A stretch of 64,000 nt of DNA from JASSUD01 sp031963045 (GTDB lineage: Bacteria; Pseudomonadota; Gammaproteobacteria; Burkholderiales; Burkholderiaceae): assembly GCA_031963045.1 (NCBI GenBank), contig JASSUK010000032.1, forward strand, positions 150,370-214,369, in the 5' to 3' direction. Below are positions 53,202 through 60,951 of this stretch, one piece after another. Within the stretch, counting starts at the first letter, position 1. Each line of letters opens with the position of its first letter. The notes below the pieces were generated by a model. It worked only from the letters and a program-made list of their open reading frames with translations. It did not search any database and was not told the origin of the DNA. The translations under genes were made by a program, and so were the position numbers.

Positions 53202-53492
53202 TTAATCACGCCTTTCTTTTTTTTGCGCGATCTCTTTTTGATAAGCAAGAATCGTTGTACGCAGCTCTTGCACTTTTTCACTAGTTTGACTTTTTAAGGC
53301 AGCGAGTGCGGCACGGGGTCGACATAGCCCAAAATACACCATCGCACTAGATAGCGCGCGCACCTCTGCTTCCAAATTCAGCGCGCCAAATGTGCCCAAT
53401 AATGCTTTTGCATGACTCGTTAGGCCATAATTAGGCGCTGCGATAGCTGCTTCGACAATAAGACGACGCACTTCCCGATCCAAGCCTGTCAT
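53202..53492 (-). CDS. sctG: T3SS needle chaperone SctG (YscG/SsaH family)
   Basis: A 96-residue helical protein between sctF and sctI. Its start DREVRRLIVEAAIAAPNYGLTSHAKALLGTF and the ALNLEAEVRALSSAMVYFGLCRP segment have the TPR-like pattern of YscG/EscG/SsaH co-chaperones. These bind the needle subunit and stop it polymerising in the cytosol. The ATG overlaps the sctF stop by four bases. The C-terminal 25 residues are strongly basic and may be partly unstructured. Confidence 0.78.
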   Translation of the reverse strand: MTGLDREVRRLIVEAAIAAPNYGLTSHAKALLGTFGALNLEAEVRALSSAMVYFGLCRPRAALAALKSQTSEKVQELRTTILAYQKEIAQKKERRD

Positions 53493-53710
53493 AGCATATT
53501 ATGGATAGTGCTCTTTGCCATATCCCCGAATACCTTAATCATGGTGCTCTCGAGATTGGTAAAAATAGAAAGCTTGTTGACGAACATCTGTAGTTTCGTC
53601 GCCATGGCAGGGTTTGAAAGATCAGCGGTATCAAGAAAGCCCTGCACCTGATCTGTGAGCGACTGAACTTGGCCGCCCATCGATTCCATTATTGCGTCGA
53701 TTACACTCAT
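53489..53710 (-). CDS. sctF: T3SS needle filament protein SctF
   Basis: SctF polymerises into the extracellular needle. The 73-residue product has the size and helix-turn-helix build of EscF/SsaG-type needles (SLTDQVQGFLDTADLSNPAMATKLQMFVNKLSIFTNLESTMIKVF, with the conserved NPxxxxKLQ-like turn). First gene of the leftward operon; it couples to sctG by an ATGA overlap. The end THNML-like tail differs from the usual aromatic end. Confidence 0.88.
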   Translation of the reverse strand: MSVIDAIMESMGGQVQSLTDQVQGFLDTADLSNPAMATKLQMFVNKLSIFTNLESTMIKVFGDMAKSTIHNML

Positions 53711-53807
53711 GTTTACGATCTCTTATCAGAAGTAGAGCGAGATTTATATTTGTCTTTCTAGTAATGGTGGCGTGCATTTTTTTGAAAATGTACCGCCCAC
53801 GTTAGCT

Positions 53808-53837
53808 ATATAAGGGGCCGCAACAAGTAACTTGCAA
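53808..53837 (-). promoter_or_regulatory. Possible promoter of the T3SS operon
   Basis: On the minus strand TTGCAA (53837-53832) and TTATAT (53813-53808) are separated by 18 bases and lie about 100 bases before sctF. This fits a sigma-70 promoter loosely. I found no convincing hrp_II or PIP box nearby. Confidence 0.3.
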
Positions 53838-53898
53838 CCCAAGGTGGCGAAAATAGCACAAATAAGCCCGTACTTTACGTTTTCTTTCTGATGTTGCC

Positions 53899-54044
53899 TA
53901 GGGCATGTCTTCAATTACCCCAAAGGGCCCATCTTTGAGGTCGTGCGGTGCTCGAGATCCTCACTGTACTCAAATACAGTTCCGGTCCCTGTGCTCCTGC
54001 TCCCCCAAATAGGTTCCCTTTGGGGCAATTGAAGACACGCCCTA
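53899..54044. mobile_element. MITE-like element, 146 bp, upstream of sctF
   Basis: Second copy of the element at 37678, in opposite orientation. Ends read TAGGGC(A/G)TGTCTTCAATT and CCCAAAGGG and are inverted over about 29 bp; the centre again carries CTGTACT-x-AAATACAG. Flanking bases are CC and GG, giving CCTA at both edges in inverted view, consistent with insertion at TA. It separates the T3SS operon from pagP. Confidence 0.75.
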
Positions 54045-54065
54045 GGTATCTTTGTAAGATTCATT

Positions 54066-54641
54066 CTAAAAAGAATAACGCCCCCAGGCTAGCACGGTGG
54101 TTCCCTTGCTGATTGAACCTAGACGGGGAAGTATTGCAGCCATTAACGAGGCACGATGCACTTTAGCGCTAACGACGGGCAAAATGATAGGAAAAGGCAC
54201 GTAATGCAGGATATCTTCGCGCGCGGTAACGGCAATCGTAAACCCTGCGCCTAAAGAGAGTACTCCACCAATAGGAGGGGTAAACCACTGACGCGCATAG
54301 CCTGCGATGGGTTCTATCTTTTTATGCGAATCCCAAAAGGCAAATGCATAGAGCAAATCTTCATGTCCATTCTCATCGACCCAGCGTCGGCCTGCTCCTG
54401 CACCGTAAGACCGCTGGTTAAGCTCTTTTCTACGCTGGCGGCTATATCCGTCTGGGCTATGCCAACCATACCCTAACATATAGATATCCCATTGACCCTG
54501 CTCATAGGGCCTAAGCACATGCTCACGAATCGAAGATGCAGATGTATTGCGCTGTACCTCGTCTGCCAATAAAGGACGGGATAGGGTGGTGGAGAGCAGC
54601 GTAAATACTATTGCAAAAAAGAATTTTCTAAAGGCCATAAC
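54066..54641 (-). CDS. pagP: Lipid A palmitoyltransferase PagP
   Basis: PagP is an outer-membrane beta-barrel enzyme that adds palmitate to lipid A and gives resistance to host antimicrobial peptides. After a signal peptide (residues 1-20, cut near PLLA) the product shows the amphipathic start YEQGQWDIYMLGYGWHSPDGY with the catalytic His. Next come YGAGAGRRWVDENGHEDLLYAFAFWDSHKKIEPIAGY with the Asp-Ser pair, GAGFTIAVTARED and YVPFPIILPV. It ends in an aromatic (RYSF), as barrel proteins do. ATG 54641 is preferred; the frame starts at 54662. It lies just past the T3SS operon on the same strand. Confidence 0.9.
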   Translation of the reverse strand, partial: VMAFRKFFFAIVFTLLSTTLSRPLLADEVQRNTSASSIREHVLRPYEQGQWDIYMLGYGWHSPDGYSRQRRKELNQRSYGAGAGRRWVDENGHEDLLYAFAFWDSHKKIEPIAGYARQWFTPPIGGVLSLGAGFTIAVTAREDILHYVPFPIILPVVSAKVHRASLMAAILPRLGSISKGTTVLAWGRYSF

Positions 54642-54963
54642 ACACATGTATTGAGCGAGCACTGCACAATTTGGAATATGCCTACTTTTAAGTCAGCAGC
54701 AAAAAGTACAAACGTGTGATTTTATAGCAATGAAAAATCTAAAACACAGTTTACCTACATAAACCAAAAAAGTTTAAGCGCGTATCTCATGCATGATTTA
54801 TCTGAAAAATATCAAGCTATATTGCACCCACGACTAATCTAGTTGCGTATAAATAGAGGTCTGTCACAAAATACTTGTTTCTAGAAACCTCCAGGTTTTT
54901 TAAAATACGGTATATGAGCAGAGTCCCTACCTCTATCTGCTTAAACCTTCATTTAGGATTGTC
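54642..54963. other. Intergenic region between pagP and ETF-QO gene
   Basis: About 320 AT-rich bases between two divergent genes. They must contain both promoters. An AAACCTCCAGGTTT palindrome lies near 54887. No gene or repeat family member seen. Confidence 0.4.
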
Positions 54964-56679
54964 GTGACTTCTTCTGCTTTTCTTCAAACCTATGGCCCGC
55001 GTGATTCGATGGAATACGACCTGGTAATCGTCGGGGGTGGGCCTGCCGGTCTTTCTGCTGCTATTCATGCCAAACAACTTGCACAAAAAAAGGGCATGGA
55101 GCTCAGTGTCTGTGTGCTTGAAAAAGGTTCGGAGTTAGGTGCGCATACGCTTTCTGGCGCCGTCATGGATACGCGCGCGCTCGAAGAGCTTTTCCCTGAT
55201 TGGAAGGAAAGGCAGGCTCCCCTACACACACCAGTGACAGAAGACGTATTTTTATTTCTTACACGCAAACATGCATTGAAAGTGCCTGACTGGCTGCTTC
55301 CACCTAACTTCAAAAATACAGGCCATGGCGCTCCTCACTACATTGTGAGTTTAGCGAATATAGTACGCTGGCTTGGCACCCAAGCAGAAGCATTAGGGGT
55401 AGATATCTTTACCGGCTTTGCGGCCAGTGAAATTCTCTATAACAAAGAAGGCTCTGTAGGCGGCGTGATTACGGGAGATGTGGGGCTAGATCGGGCAGGA
55501 AACCCTACAGAGCAGTTTGCGCTTGGCATGGAATTGCATGCGAAATATACCTTCTTTTGTGAAGGGGCACGCGGGCATCTAGGTCAGCAGCTTCTTAAGA
55601 AATATCAGTTACAAGCAAACTGTGGGCCACAGGTTTATGGGCTAGGTATAAAAGAATTATGGGCAGTAGATCCAGCTCATCATCGTCCTGGACTAGTTAC
55701 GCATACGGCTGGTTGGCCACTTGACCGCGGCACCTACGGGGGCGCCTTCTTATACCACCTAGAAAACTATCAAGTTGCCGTGGGTTTGATTGTAGGGCTG
55801 AATTATCAAAATCCTTACCTCTCTCCTTTTGAAGAATTTCAGCGCTATAAAACGCATCCCGCTATTCGCCCTCTTTTTAAAGATGCAAAACGTATAGCCT
55901 ATGGTGCGCGCACCATTGCAGCGGGAGGACTTACCACGTTGCCGAAATTAATTTTTCCAGGAGGAGCGCTATTGGGGTGTGAAGCCGGTTTTTTAAACGC
56001 GGCGCGCATTAAAGGAAGCCATGCAGCGATAAAAAGCGGAATGCTCGCAGCCGCTGCCGCTGTAGAGGCATGTGATGCAGGTCGCAAGCACGACGCACTG
56101 GAAGCCTACCCAAGAGCATTCAAGGCCTCCTGGTTATATGATGAACTGTATCAAGCGCGTAATTTTAAAACGTCGATGAGCCGAGGGCTGCTGCAAGGTT
56201 CATTGATGGTTGGAATTGAGCAAAAATTACTAGGAGGTAAAGCGCCTTGGACCTTGCAGCCCTGCGCTGCAGATCACACGTATCTAAAACCTGCTCGAGC
56301 TTGCAAACCTATCTCCTACCCAAAGCCTGATGGCATTTTGACTTTCGATCGCCTTTCTTCTGTTTTTTTATCCAATACGAATCATAAAGAGAACCAACCT
56401 CCTCATCTGAAAGTGCAAAACACGCAGCTCCCAGTTGACGTTAATTTGGCAGAATATGCTGGACCGGAGCAAAGATATTGCCCAGCGGGAGTATATGAAT
56501 TTGTTACGGATGCCAAAGAGCAGGAGAAAACGGCAGGAATCGATCCCACGCACATGCGCCTACAAATTAACGCCCAAAACTGCTTGCACTGCAAAGCATG
56601 CGATATCAAAGACCCCAGACAAAATATTACCTGGGTTTCTCCAGAGGGAGGCGGAGGGCCTAATTATTCAAACATGTGA
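54964..56679 (+). CDS. Electron transfer flavoprotein-ubiquinone oxidoreductase
   Basis: ETF-QO passes electrons from electron transfer flavoprotein to ubiquinone, linking acyl-CoA and amino acid dehydrogenases to respiration. The 571-residue product has the FAD-binding YDLVIVGGGPAGLSAAIHAKQL at about 18-38, LEKGSELGAHTLSGAVM, EGARGHLGQQLLKKY and the quinone region GLTTLPKLIFPGGALLGCEAGFLN. The C-terminal 4Fe-4S cluster uses CPAGVYEF and CLHCKACDIKDP, followed by the strictly conserved WVSPEGGGGPNY. The GTG start has AGGA upstream. A strong terminator follows. Confidence 0.95.
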   Translation: MTSSAFLQTYGPRDSMEYDLVIVGGGPAGLSAAIHAKQLAQKKGMELSVCVLEKGSELGAHTLSGAVMDTRALEELFPDWKERQAPLHTPVTEDVFLFLTRKHALKVPDWLLPPNFKNTGHGAPHYIVSLANIVRWLGTQAEALGVDIFTGFAASEILYNKEGSVGGVITGDVGLDRAGNPTEQFALGMELHAKYTFFCEGARGHLGQQLLKKYQLQANCGPQVYGLGIKELWAVDPAHHRPGLVTHTAGWPLDRGTYGGAFLYHLENYQVAVGLIVGLNYQNPYLSPFEEFQRYKTHPAIRPLFKDAKRIAYGARTIAAGGLTTLPKLIFPGGALLGCEAGFLNAARIKGSHAAIKSGMLAAAAAVEACDAGRKHDALEAYPRAFKASWLYDELYQARNFKTSMSRGLLQGSLMVGIEQKLLGGKAPWTLQPCAADHTYLKPARACKPISYPKPDGILTFDRLSSVFLSNTNHKENQPPHLKVQNTQLPVDVNLAEYAGPEQRYCPAGVYEFVTDAKEQEKTAGIDPTHMRLQINAQNCLHCKACDIKDPRQNITWVSPEGGGGPNYSNM

Positions 56680-56699
56680 AGAATGCCCCTAGGCACATT

Positions 56700-56735
56700 C
56701 TCAAAACGGTATCCTTGATACTGTTTTGAGTTTTT
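56700..56735 (+). terminator. Rho-independent terminator of the ETF-QO gene
   Basis: CTCAAAACGGTATC and GATACTGTTTTGAG pair over 14 bases (one G-U) around CTT and are followed by five T. The 350-bp space to mnmG otherwise holds only a partial element end at 56800. Confidence 0.88.
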
Positions 56736-56799
56736 CATTATTAGATAAGATTGCAAGCCAAAGCGCTTTCAGATTAATCTGTGCTGCTTTAAAGTAGTG

Positions 56800-56824
56800 T
56801 AGGGTGTGTTCTCAATTGCCCCAA
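56800..56824 (+). repeat. Solo end of the TAGGG element
   Basis: TAGGGTGTGTTCTCAATTGC followed by CCCAA equals one terminal repeat of the 37678/53899 elements. The other end is not present nearby, so this is a remnant. Confidence 0.6.
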
Positions 56825-57029
56825 CATAAAACGCCACCAAAACATAAACCTCTGCACACATACTGCATATGTTTGAAATATATGCATCAAGTGCCTATTC
56901 AGCATTTATCCTTCGCTCCGACTTATATAGTTTAATTAAGCTTTGAAGAGATTTTGAATCGGCTTCTTATAGCATGTTGAGCAAGTTCTCTTATAAGAAC
57001 CACCTGTTCTAAGATTTTTTGGAAATCAT

Positions 57030-58946
57030 ATGATTTACCCACAACCATTCGATGTCATCGTCATCGGCGGCGGGCACGCAGGCACAGAAGCGGCTCTGGC
57101 AAGTGCTCGCATGGGCCAGCGCACTTTATTGCTAACACATAATATTGAAACATTAGGGCAAATGAGCTGCAATCCTTCTATCGGAGGAATTGGTAAAGGC
57201 CATTTGGTCAAAGAAATAGATGCGTTAGGCGGAGCCATGGCTGCTGCTGCAGATGAAGCCGGGATTCAATTTCGCATTTTAAATTCTTCGAAAGGCCCTG
57301 CAGTACGAGCTACACGCGTTCAAGCGGACCGTATGCTCTACAAACAAGCCATTCGTCGCCGCCTTGAGAACCAGCCTAATCTGTATCTATTTCAACAAGC
57401 GGTCGACGATCTATTGCTTGAAGGCGACCGAGTCATTGGCGTACGAACAGAAATGGATCTTTGCTTTCATGCACCTGCTGTCGTATTAACAGCAGGCACA
57501 TTTTTAAATGGCAAAATCCATGTTGGCCTCAATCAAGCCACAGGTGGGCGAGCTGGAGACCCTGCATCGACCTCTTTATCTGCACGGCTTAAAGAATTAA
57601 ATTTACCGCAAGGGCGCTTAAAAACAGGCACCCCTCCTCGAATTGATGGCCGTAGCATTGATTTTTCAAAGCTTGAAGAGCAGCCAGGAGATTGCGGCCC
57701 TTTACCTGTATTCTCATTTATAGGGCGGGCTGACCAACATCCTGAGCAAGTTTCGTGCTGGATTACGCATACCAATCTAGAAACCCATGACATTATCCGA
57801 GCTGGGTTAGATCGCTCCCCGATGTATACGGGCATTATCGAAGGCGTTGGCCCGCGCTACTGCCCCTCTATCGAAGACAAAATTCAGCGATTTGCAACAA
57901 AAAATTCACATCAAATTTTTCTAGAGCCAGAAGGGCTTTGCACAAACGAATTCTATCCAAACGGCATTTCGACCAGCCTACCTTTTGATGTACAGCTCAA
58001 ACTGGTCCAATCAATGCAAGGTCTAGAAAATGCCCATATCCTACGACCAGGATATGCAATTGAATACGACTATTTTGATCCTCGTGCATTAAAAAATTCG
58101 TTAGAAACGAAAGCCATTAAAGGGCTATTTTTTGCAGGGCAAATTAATGGTACTACAGGCTACGAGGAAGCTGCTGCACAAGGATTATTGGCGGGCATTA
58201 ATGCAGCACGCCATACCCAAGGGCGTGACACATGGAGCCCACGTCGTGACCAGGCTTATCTAGGCGTTCTAATAGATGACCTCGTCACGCAAGGCGTTTC
58301 TGAGCCGTACCGCATGTTTACCAGTCGCGCTGAATACCGTCTAAGCTTACGTGAAGACAATGCAGATATGCGCTTAACTGAAATAGGTTGGGAGCTAGGT
58401 GTAGTCGATACGGCTAGATGGGAACAATTCAGCCAAAAACGTGAAATTGTTTCACGTGAAACAATGCGACTCCATTCCACATGGATTACCCCAAAGACGC
58501 TGCCAGAAGAAGATGCGATTGCTTTACTAGGCACATCGATTGCTCGCGAATACCGTTTAACAGATTTGTTACGTCGCCCCGATGTACGATATAAAACGCT
58601 CACGTCTATACAAAACGGGTTGTACGCCGCTCCAACTCCCTTATCTAATGACCTCCATTTACAACAACAAATAGAGGAACAAATCGAAATCAGCCTTAAA
58701 TACCAAGGCTATATAGACCGACAAGCAGATGAAATAGAGCGCAATATCTCCCGCGAGAATAAATGCCTGCCCGCTGATTTAGACTATGAAACCGTGCGCG
58801 GCCTTTCTTTTGAAGCCAGACAAAAATTAATGCAACATCGCCCACAAACCTTAGGCCAAGCCTCACGGCTTAGTGGCGTCACTCCTGCCACTATTTCTCT
58901 GCTATTAGTGCATTTAAAAAAACATGTTCGAGTATTTTCTGAGTAA
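57030..58946 (+). CDS. mnmG: tRNA uridine 5-carboxymethylaminomethyl modification enzyme MnmG (GidA)
   Basis: With MnmE, MnmG adds the carboxymethylaminomethyl group to U34 of several tRNAs, using FAD, folate and NADH. The 638-residue product has the FAD motif DVIVIGGGHAGTEAALASARMG, MSCNPSIGGIGKGHLVKEIDALGGAM, GTFLNGKIHVGL, RLKTGTPPRIDGRSIDF, GTTGYEEAAAQGLLAGINAA and the C-terminal helical domain with SRAEYRLSLREDNADMRLTEIG. In Burkholderiaceae it normally starts the mnmG-rsmG-parA-parB cluster; here it is alone. It contains a perfect parS site. The TAA stop abuts a repeat element. Confidence 0.97.
   Translation: MIYPQPFDVIVIGGGHAGTEAALASARMGQRTLLLTHNIETLGQMSCNPSIGGIGKGHLVKEIDALGGAMAAAADEAGIQFRILNSSKGPAVRATRVQADRMLYKQAIRRRLENQPNLYLFQQAVDDLLLEGDRVIGVRTEMDLCFHAPAVVLTAGTFLNGKIHVGLNQATGGRAGDPASTSLSARLKELNLPQGRLKTGTPPRIDGRSIDFSKLEEQPGDCGPLPVFSFIGRADQHPEQVSCWITHTNLETHDIIRAGLDRSPMYTGIIEGVGPRYCPSIEDKIQRFATKNSHQIFLEPEGLCTNEFYPNGISTSLPFDVQLKLVQSMQGLENAHILRPGYAIEYDYFDPRALKNSLETKAIKGLFFAGQINGTTGYEEAAAQGLLAGINAARHTQGRDTWSPRRDQAYLGVLIDDLVTQGVSEPYRMFTSRAEYRLSLREDNADMRLTEIGWELGVVDTARWEQFSQKREIVSRETMRLHSTWITPKTLPEEDAIALLGTSIAREYRLTDLLRRPDVRYKTLTSIQNGLYAAPTPLSNDLHLQQQIEEQIEISLKYQGYIDRQADEIERNISRENKCLPADLDYETVRGLSFEARQKLMQHRPQTLGQASRLSGVTPATISLLLVHLKKHVRVFSE
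58446..58465. promoter_or_regulatory. parS centromere site inside mnmG
   Basis: TGTTTCACGTGAAACA at 58448-58463 is an exact match to the general bacterial parS consensus bound by ParB. The perfect palindrome extends two bases further on each side. It lies in the coding sequence for IVSRET. It is the only exact copy I found. ParA is encoded at 3758. Confidence 0.88.
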
Positions 58947-59182
58947 CTAATGTTACGCAGGTATTCAAAAAATTAATGGTATGCATGTTGGGGTTCGTGC
59001 CTCACCACCAACCTACCATTCTTGCCTTTTCTTGTGGTTGGTAGAGTTTGATAGAGCCTTTTTACATAAGCATGTCGGTAGGTTGAGGTTAAGCATAAAC
59101 CCCAACATGCATCCCACTGGCTTTTAACCTTTGCGCTCTGTTTATCAACAACGCGCCGTTCTGCAGCCTGCGTAACATCAAT
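58946..59182. repeat. Complete large MITE-like element after mnmG
   Basis: About 237 bp with inverted ends (CTAATGTTACGCAGG; complement of TTGATGTTACGCAGG). A REP unit at about 58982-59015 and a degenerate inverted one at about 59072-59109 (GGTAGGTTGAGGTTAAGC) lie inside. It is homologous over its whole length to the element at 34177. It begins at the last base of the mnmG stop codon. The remaining space to 59386 has nothing else that I can support. Confidence 0.8.
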
Positions 59183-59386
59183 TAATAAAATGATTTTTAG
59201 AATCGCTGGTGATTGAATATTTGGCTGAGCACAAAAAGTGAAGTGCTCAGCCAAATATCTCTACACGCTAAAATAAATATTTTTATTTTTTTAATCAAAA
59301 ATTTTAGCGTGTTAGGAGGTAAAAACAAAATATCTTATGCGCTAGCATGCTATTTTTTCTATGCGCACTTTGTATTTTTAATACAC

Positions 59387-59764
59387 TTAACCACCCTTTC
59401 TGGGAGGTTTATTAGGTTTACCAGGCTGAGAGCCTTGAGTGTCTCCCGGTCCAGGGGATGGTTTATTAGGTTTACCGGGCTGAGAGCCTTGAGTGTCTCC
59501 CGGTCCAGGAGACGGCTTGTTAGGTTTGCTAGGTATAGAGCCTTGAGAATCTCCAGAAGACTTAGACTTTGAAGCTGTATTGCTAAAGGCCCGATGTACT
59601 ATCAAATTCTGCTGATACCCTAAATTATTGGTCGAAGCGACTGTTCGAGTTGCTTGAGCAGTAGATCCAACAACACTTTTAGAGACAGCCGGCTTAATGC
59701 TATTCAAAAATAAAGCAGTTACATTTTGAATAGAAGGCATTCCTACTTTCGGTAAAGCTGACAT
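59387..59764 (-). CDS. Unknown Pro/Gly-rich repeat protein
   Basis: Not recognised. The 125-residue product has an ordinary N-terminal half (MSALPKVGMPSIQNVTALFLNS, rich in Ser/Thr/Ala). The C-terminal half is built of 18-residue repeats of the type GSQPGKPNKPSPGPGDTQ, two nearly exact plus one diverged and one truncated. AAGGAG six bases before ATG 59764 is one of the best ribosome-binding sites in the window, which favours this frame over the overlapping one on the other strand. No signal peptide. Such Pro/Gly/Lys repeats are seen in surface or secreted proteins; function unknown. Confidence 0.6.
   Translation of the reverse strand: MSALPKVGMPSIQNVTALFLNSIKPAVSKSVVGSTAQATRTVASTNNLGYQQNLIVHRAFSNTASKSKSSGDSQGSIPSKPNKPSPGPGDTQGSQPGKPNKPSPGPGDTQGSQPGKPNKPPRKGG
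59406..59567 (-). repeat. Tandem 54-bp repeats
   Basis: Units begin at 59406, 59460 and 59514. The first two differ at only a few bases; the third is diverged. They code for the 18-residue Pro/Gly repeats. Confidence 0.85.
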
Positions 59765-60182
59765 CACACTCTCCTTGTATATTATTTTTATACTGCCCGC
59801 CCTGGTATTTTTTATTTAAATAGCTGTATTTTCACACTCTAAAAAACATTTTTTTCTATTTGTTTTATTAATTCTATCCTGCGCCGCATTCAAATACAAT
59901 TTCATTGTAAAAGACAAGGGATTATATTATGCGCAGACATATACATTTTTTACACTCATCTTCAGATTGCATGCTGTTATGTATTATATTTTTCTTAATG
60001 CCTATATAAAAATACATTCACTGCTTTGTTAACAGCAGATGTAATTTAATACAGATCAGCGATTGAGAAGAGCACTGCTTTTTTGGGGGGTGGCCTTGAT
60101 TGGCATATGTGCAGTACGACTCAACAATAAGGCTGGTCAGTATCATAGGAGCAAAGCTCGGTATGTATATCTAAGGTCTTGG
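59765..60182. other. AT-rich non-coding stretch
   Basis: About 420 bases, strongly AT-rich at first. It must carry the promoter of the leftward repeat-protein gene. No supported gene, RNA or repeat copy. Confidence 0.4.
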
Positions 60183-60600
60183 TTATGATTGGGATTCTTT
60201 CCTGAGCTCAAGATCGGCACTTAGTACGGTCATTCCAACCTCTTTGGAGCGATGCAAAAACTTATCAGCGAGTATTGGGCTGGCGAGCTGGGAAGCGACG
60301 CTAACACTGGCAGGCACCTTGCGCTGGTTAAAGTATTGGCCTGCAAGCGTCAACAGGTCAGTTTGTGTACGAGGTTGCATCAGCAGCTCCTGGTTGATGA
60401 CTAAGTTGAGATTGCGGCCAACACGCTTCAAGTCGCGCAAAGCGGGACCTGGAGTGGCAACTGCTCAATCACGCCTGCTTGCTGATGTCTAGCCAATGCC
60501 TTTAGCATGGTTCGGCTATCCTCTGGAAAAAGGAGGGGCAAAGTTTTCAGGGAACATGCCCAAATACCCACTTTATCCCAGCGATCTAAAGCTGTAATTA
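60183..60600 (-). pseudogene. Frameshifted fragment of an unrecognised gene
   Basis: Reading leftward, one frame gives DRWDKVGIWACSLKTLPLLF and continues to HQQAGVIEQLPLQVP, then stops. The next frame picks up at LRDLKRVGRNLNLVINQEL and runs to the stop at 60183 (VGMTVLSADLELRKE). The two parts join smoothly if one base is restored, so this is about 135 codons of a broken gene. I do not recognise the family. Its composition is close to normal coding DNA and unlike the AT-rich surroundings. The 350 bp from here to 60951 show no gene. Confidence 0.5.
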
Positions 60601-60951
60601 ATTCACGAATAAGTATTTATAACTGAACACAAAGTGCACATTTATGGTGAGTATAGGTAAAGATAAAAAGTGACAGAATGCTTATCTTGATCTTGAGTGC
60701 TTATTACGACTTTTCAATCGTAAAACCTTACCTACAAAGCAAATAATTTTCTATTGCTTCCTTATTAGCTTTTGGTTACATGTGGGAACAGTAGGGTCAT
60801 GGGACTTGTGAGCTGGAAAATGTCATATTCAGACATGTATGCTGAAAAGACTTAAATATCAGGTATAGACTCGCTTCATATTCTTATTATAAGAGCATAA
60901 AAAAGAGCTTATTGAGCGCATCTTGTTTTGAGTCGCAAAGGTCCTATTTTT

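Noticed and set aside
59406..59567. 54-bp tandem repeats, considered as a CRISPR or iteron array
   Set aside because: No unique spacers, and the period is a multiple of three inside an open frame.
59213..59572. Plus-strand open frame with Arg/Ser repeats opposite the Pro/Gly repeat gene
   Set aside because: It is the complement of the 54-bp repeats; the minus-strand frame has a strong Shine-Dalgarno and a more natural composition.
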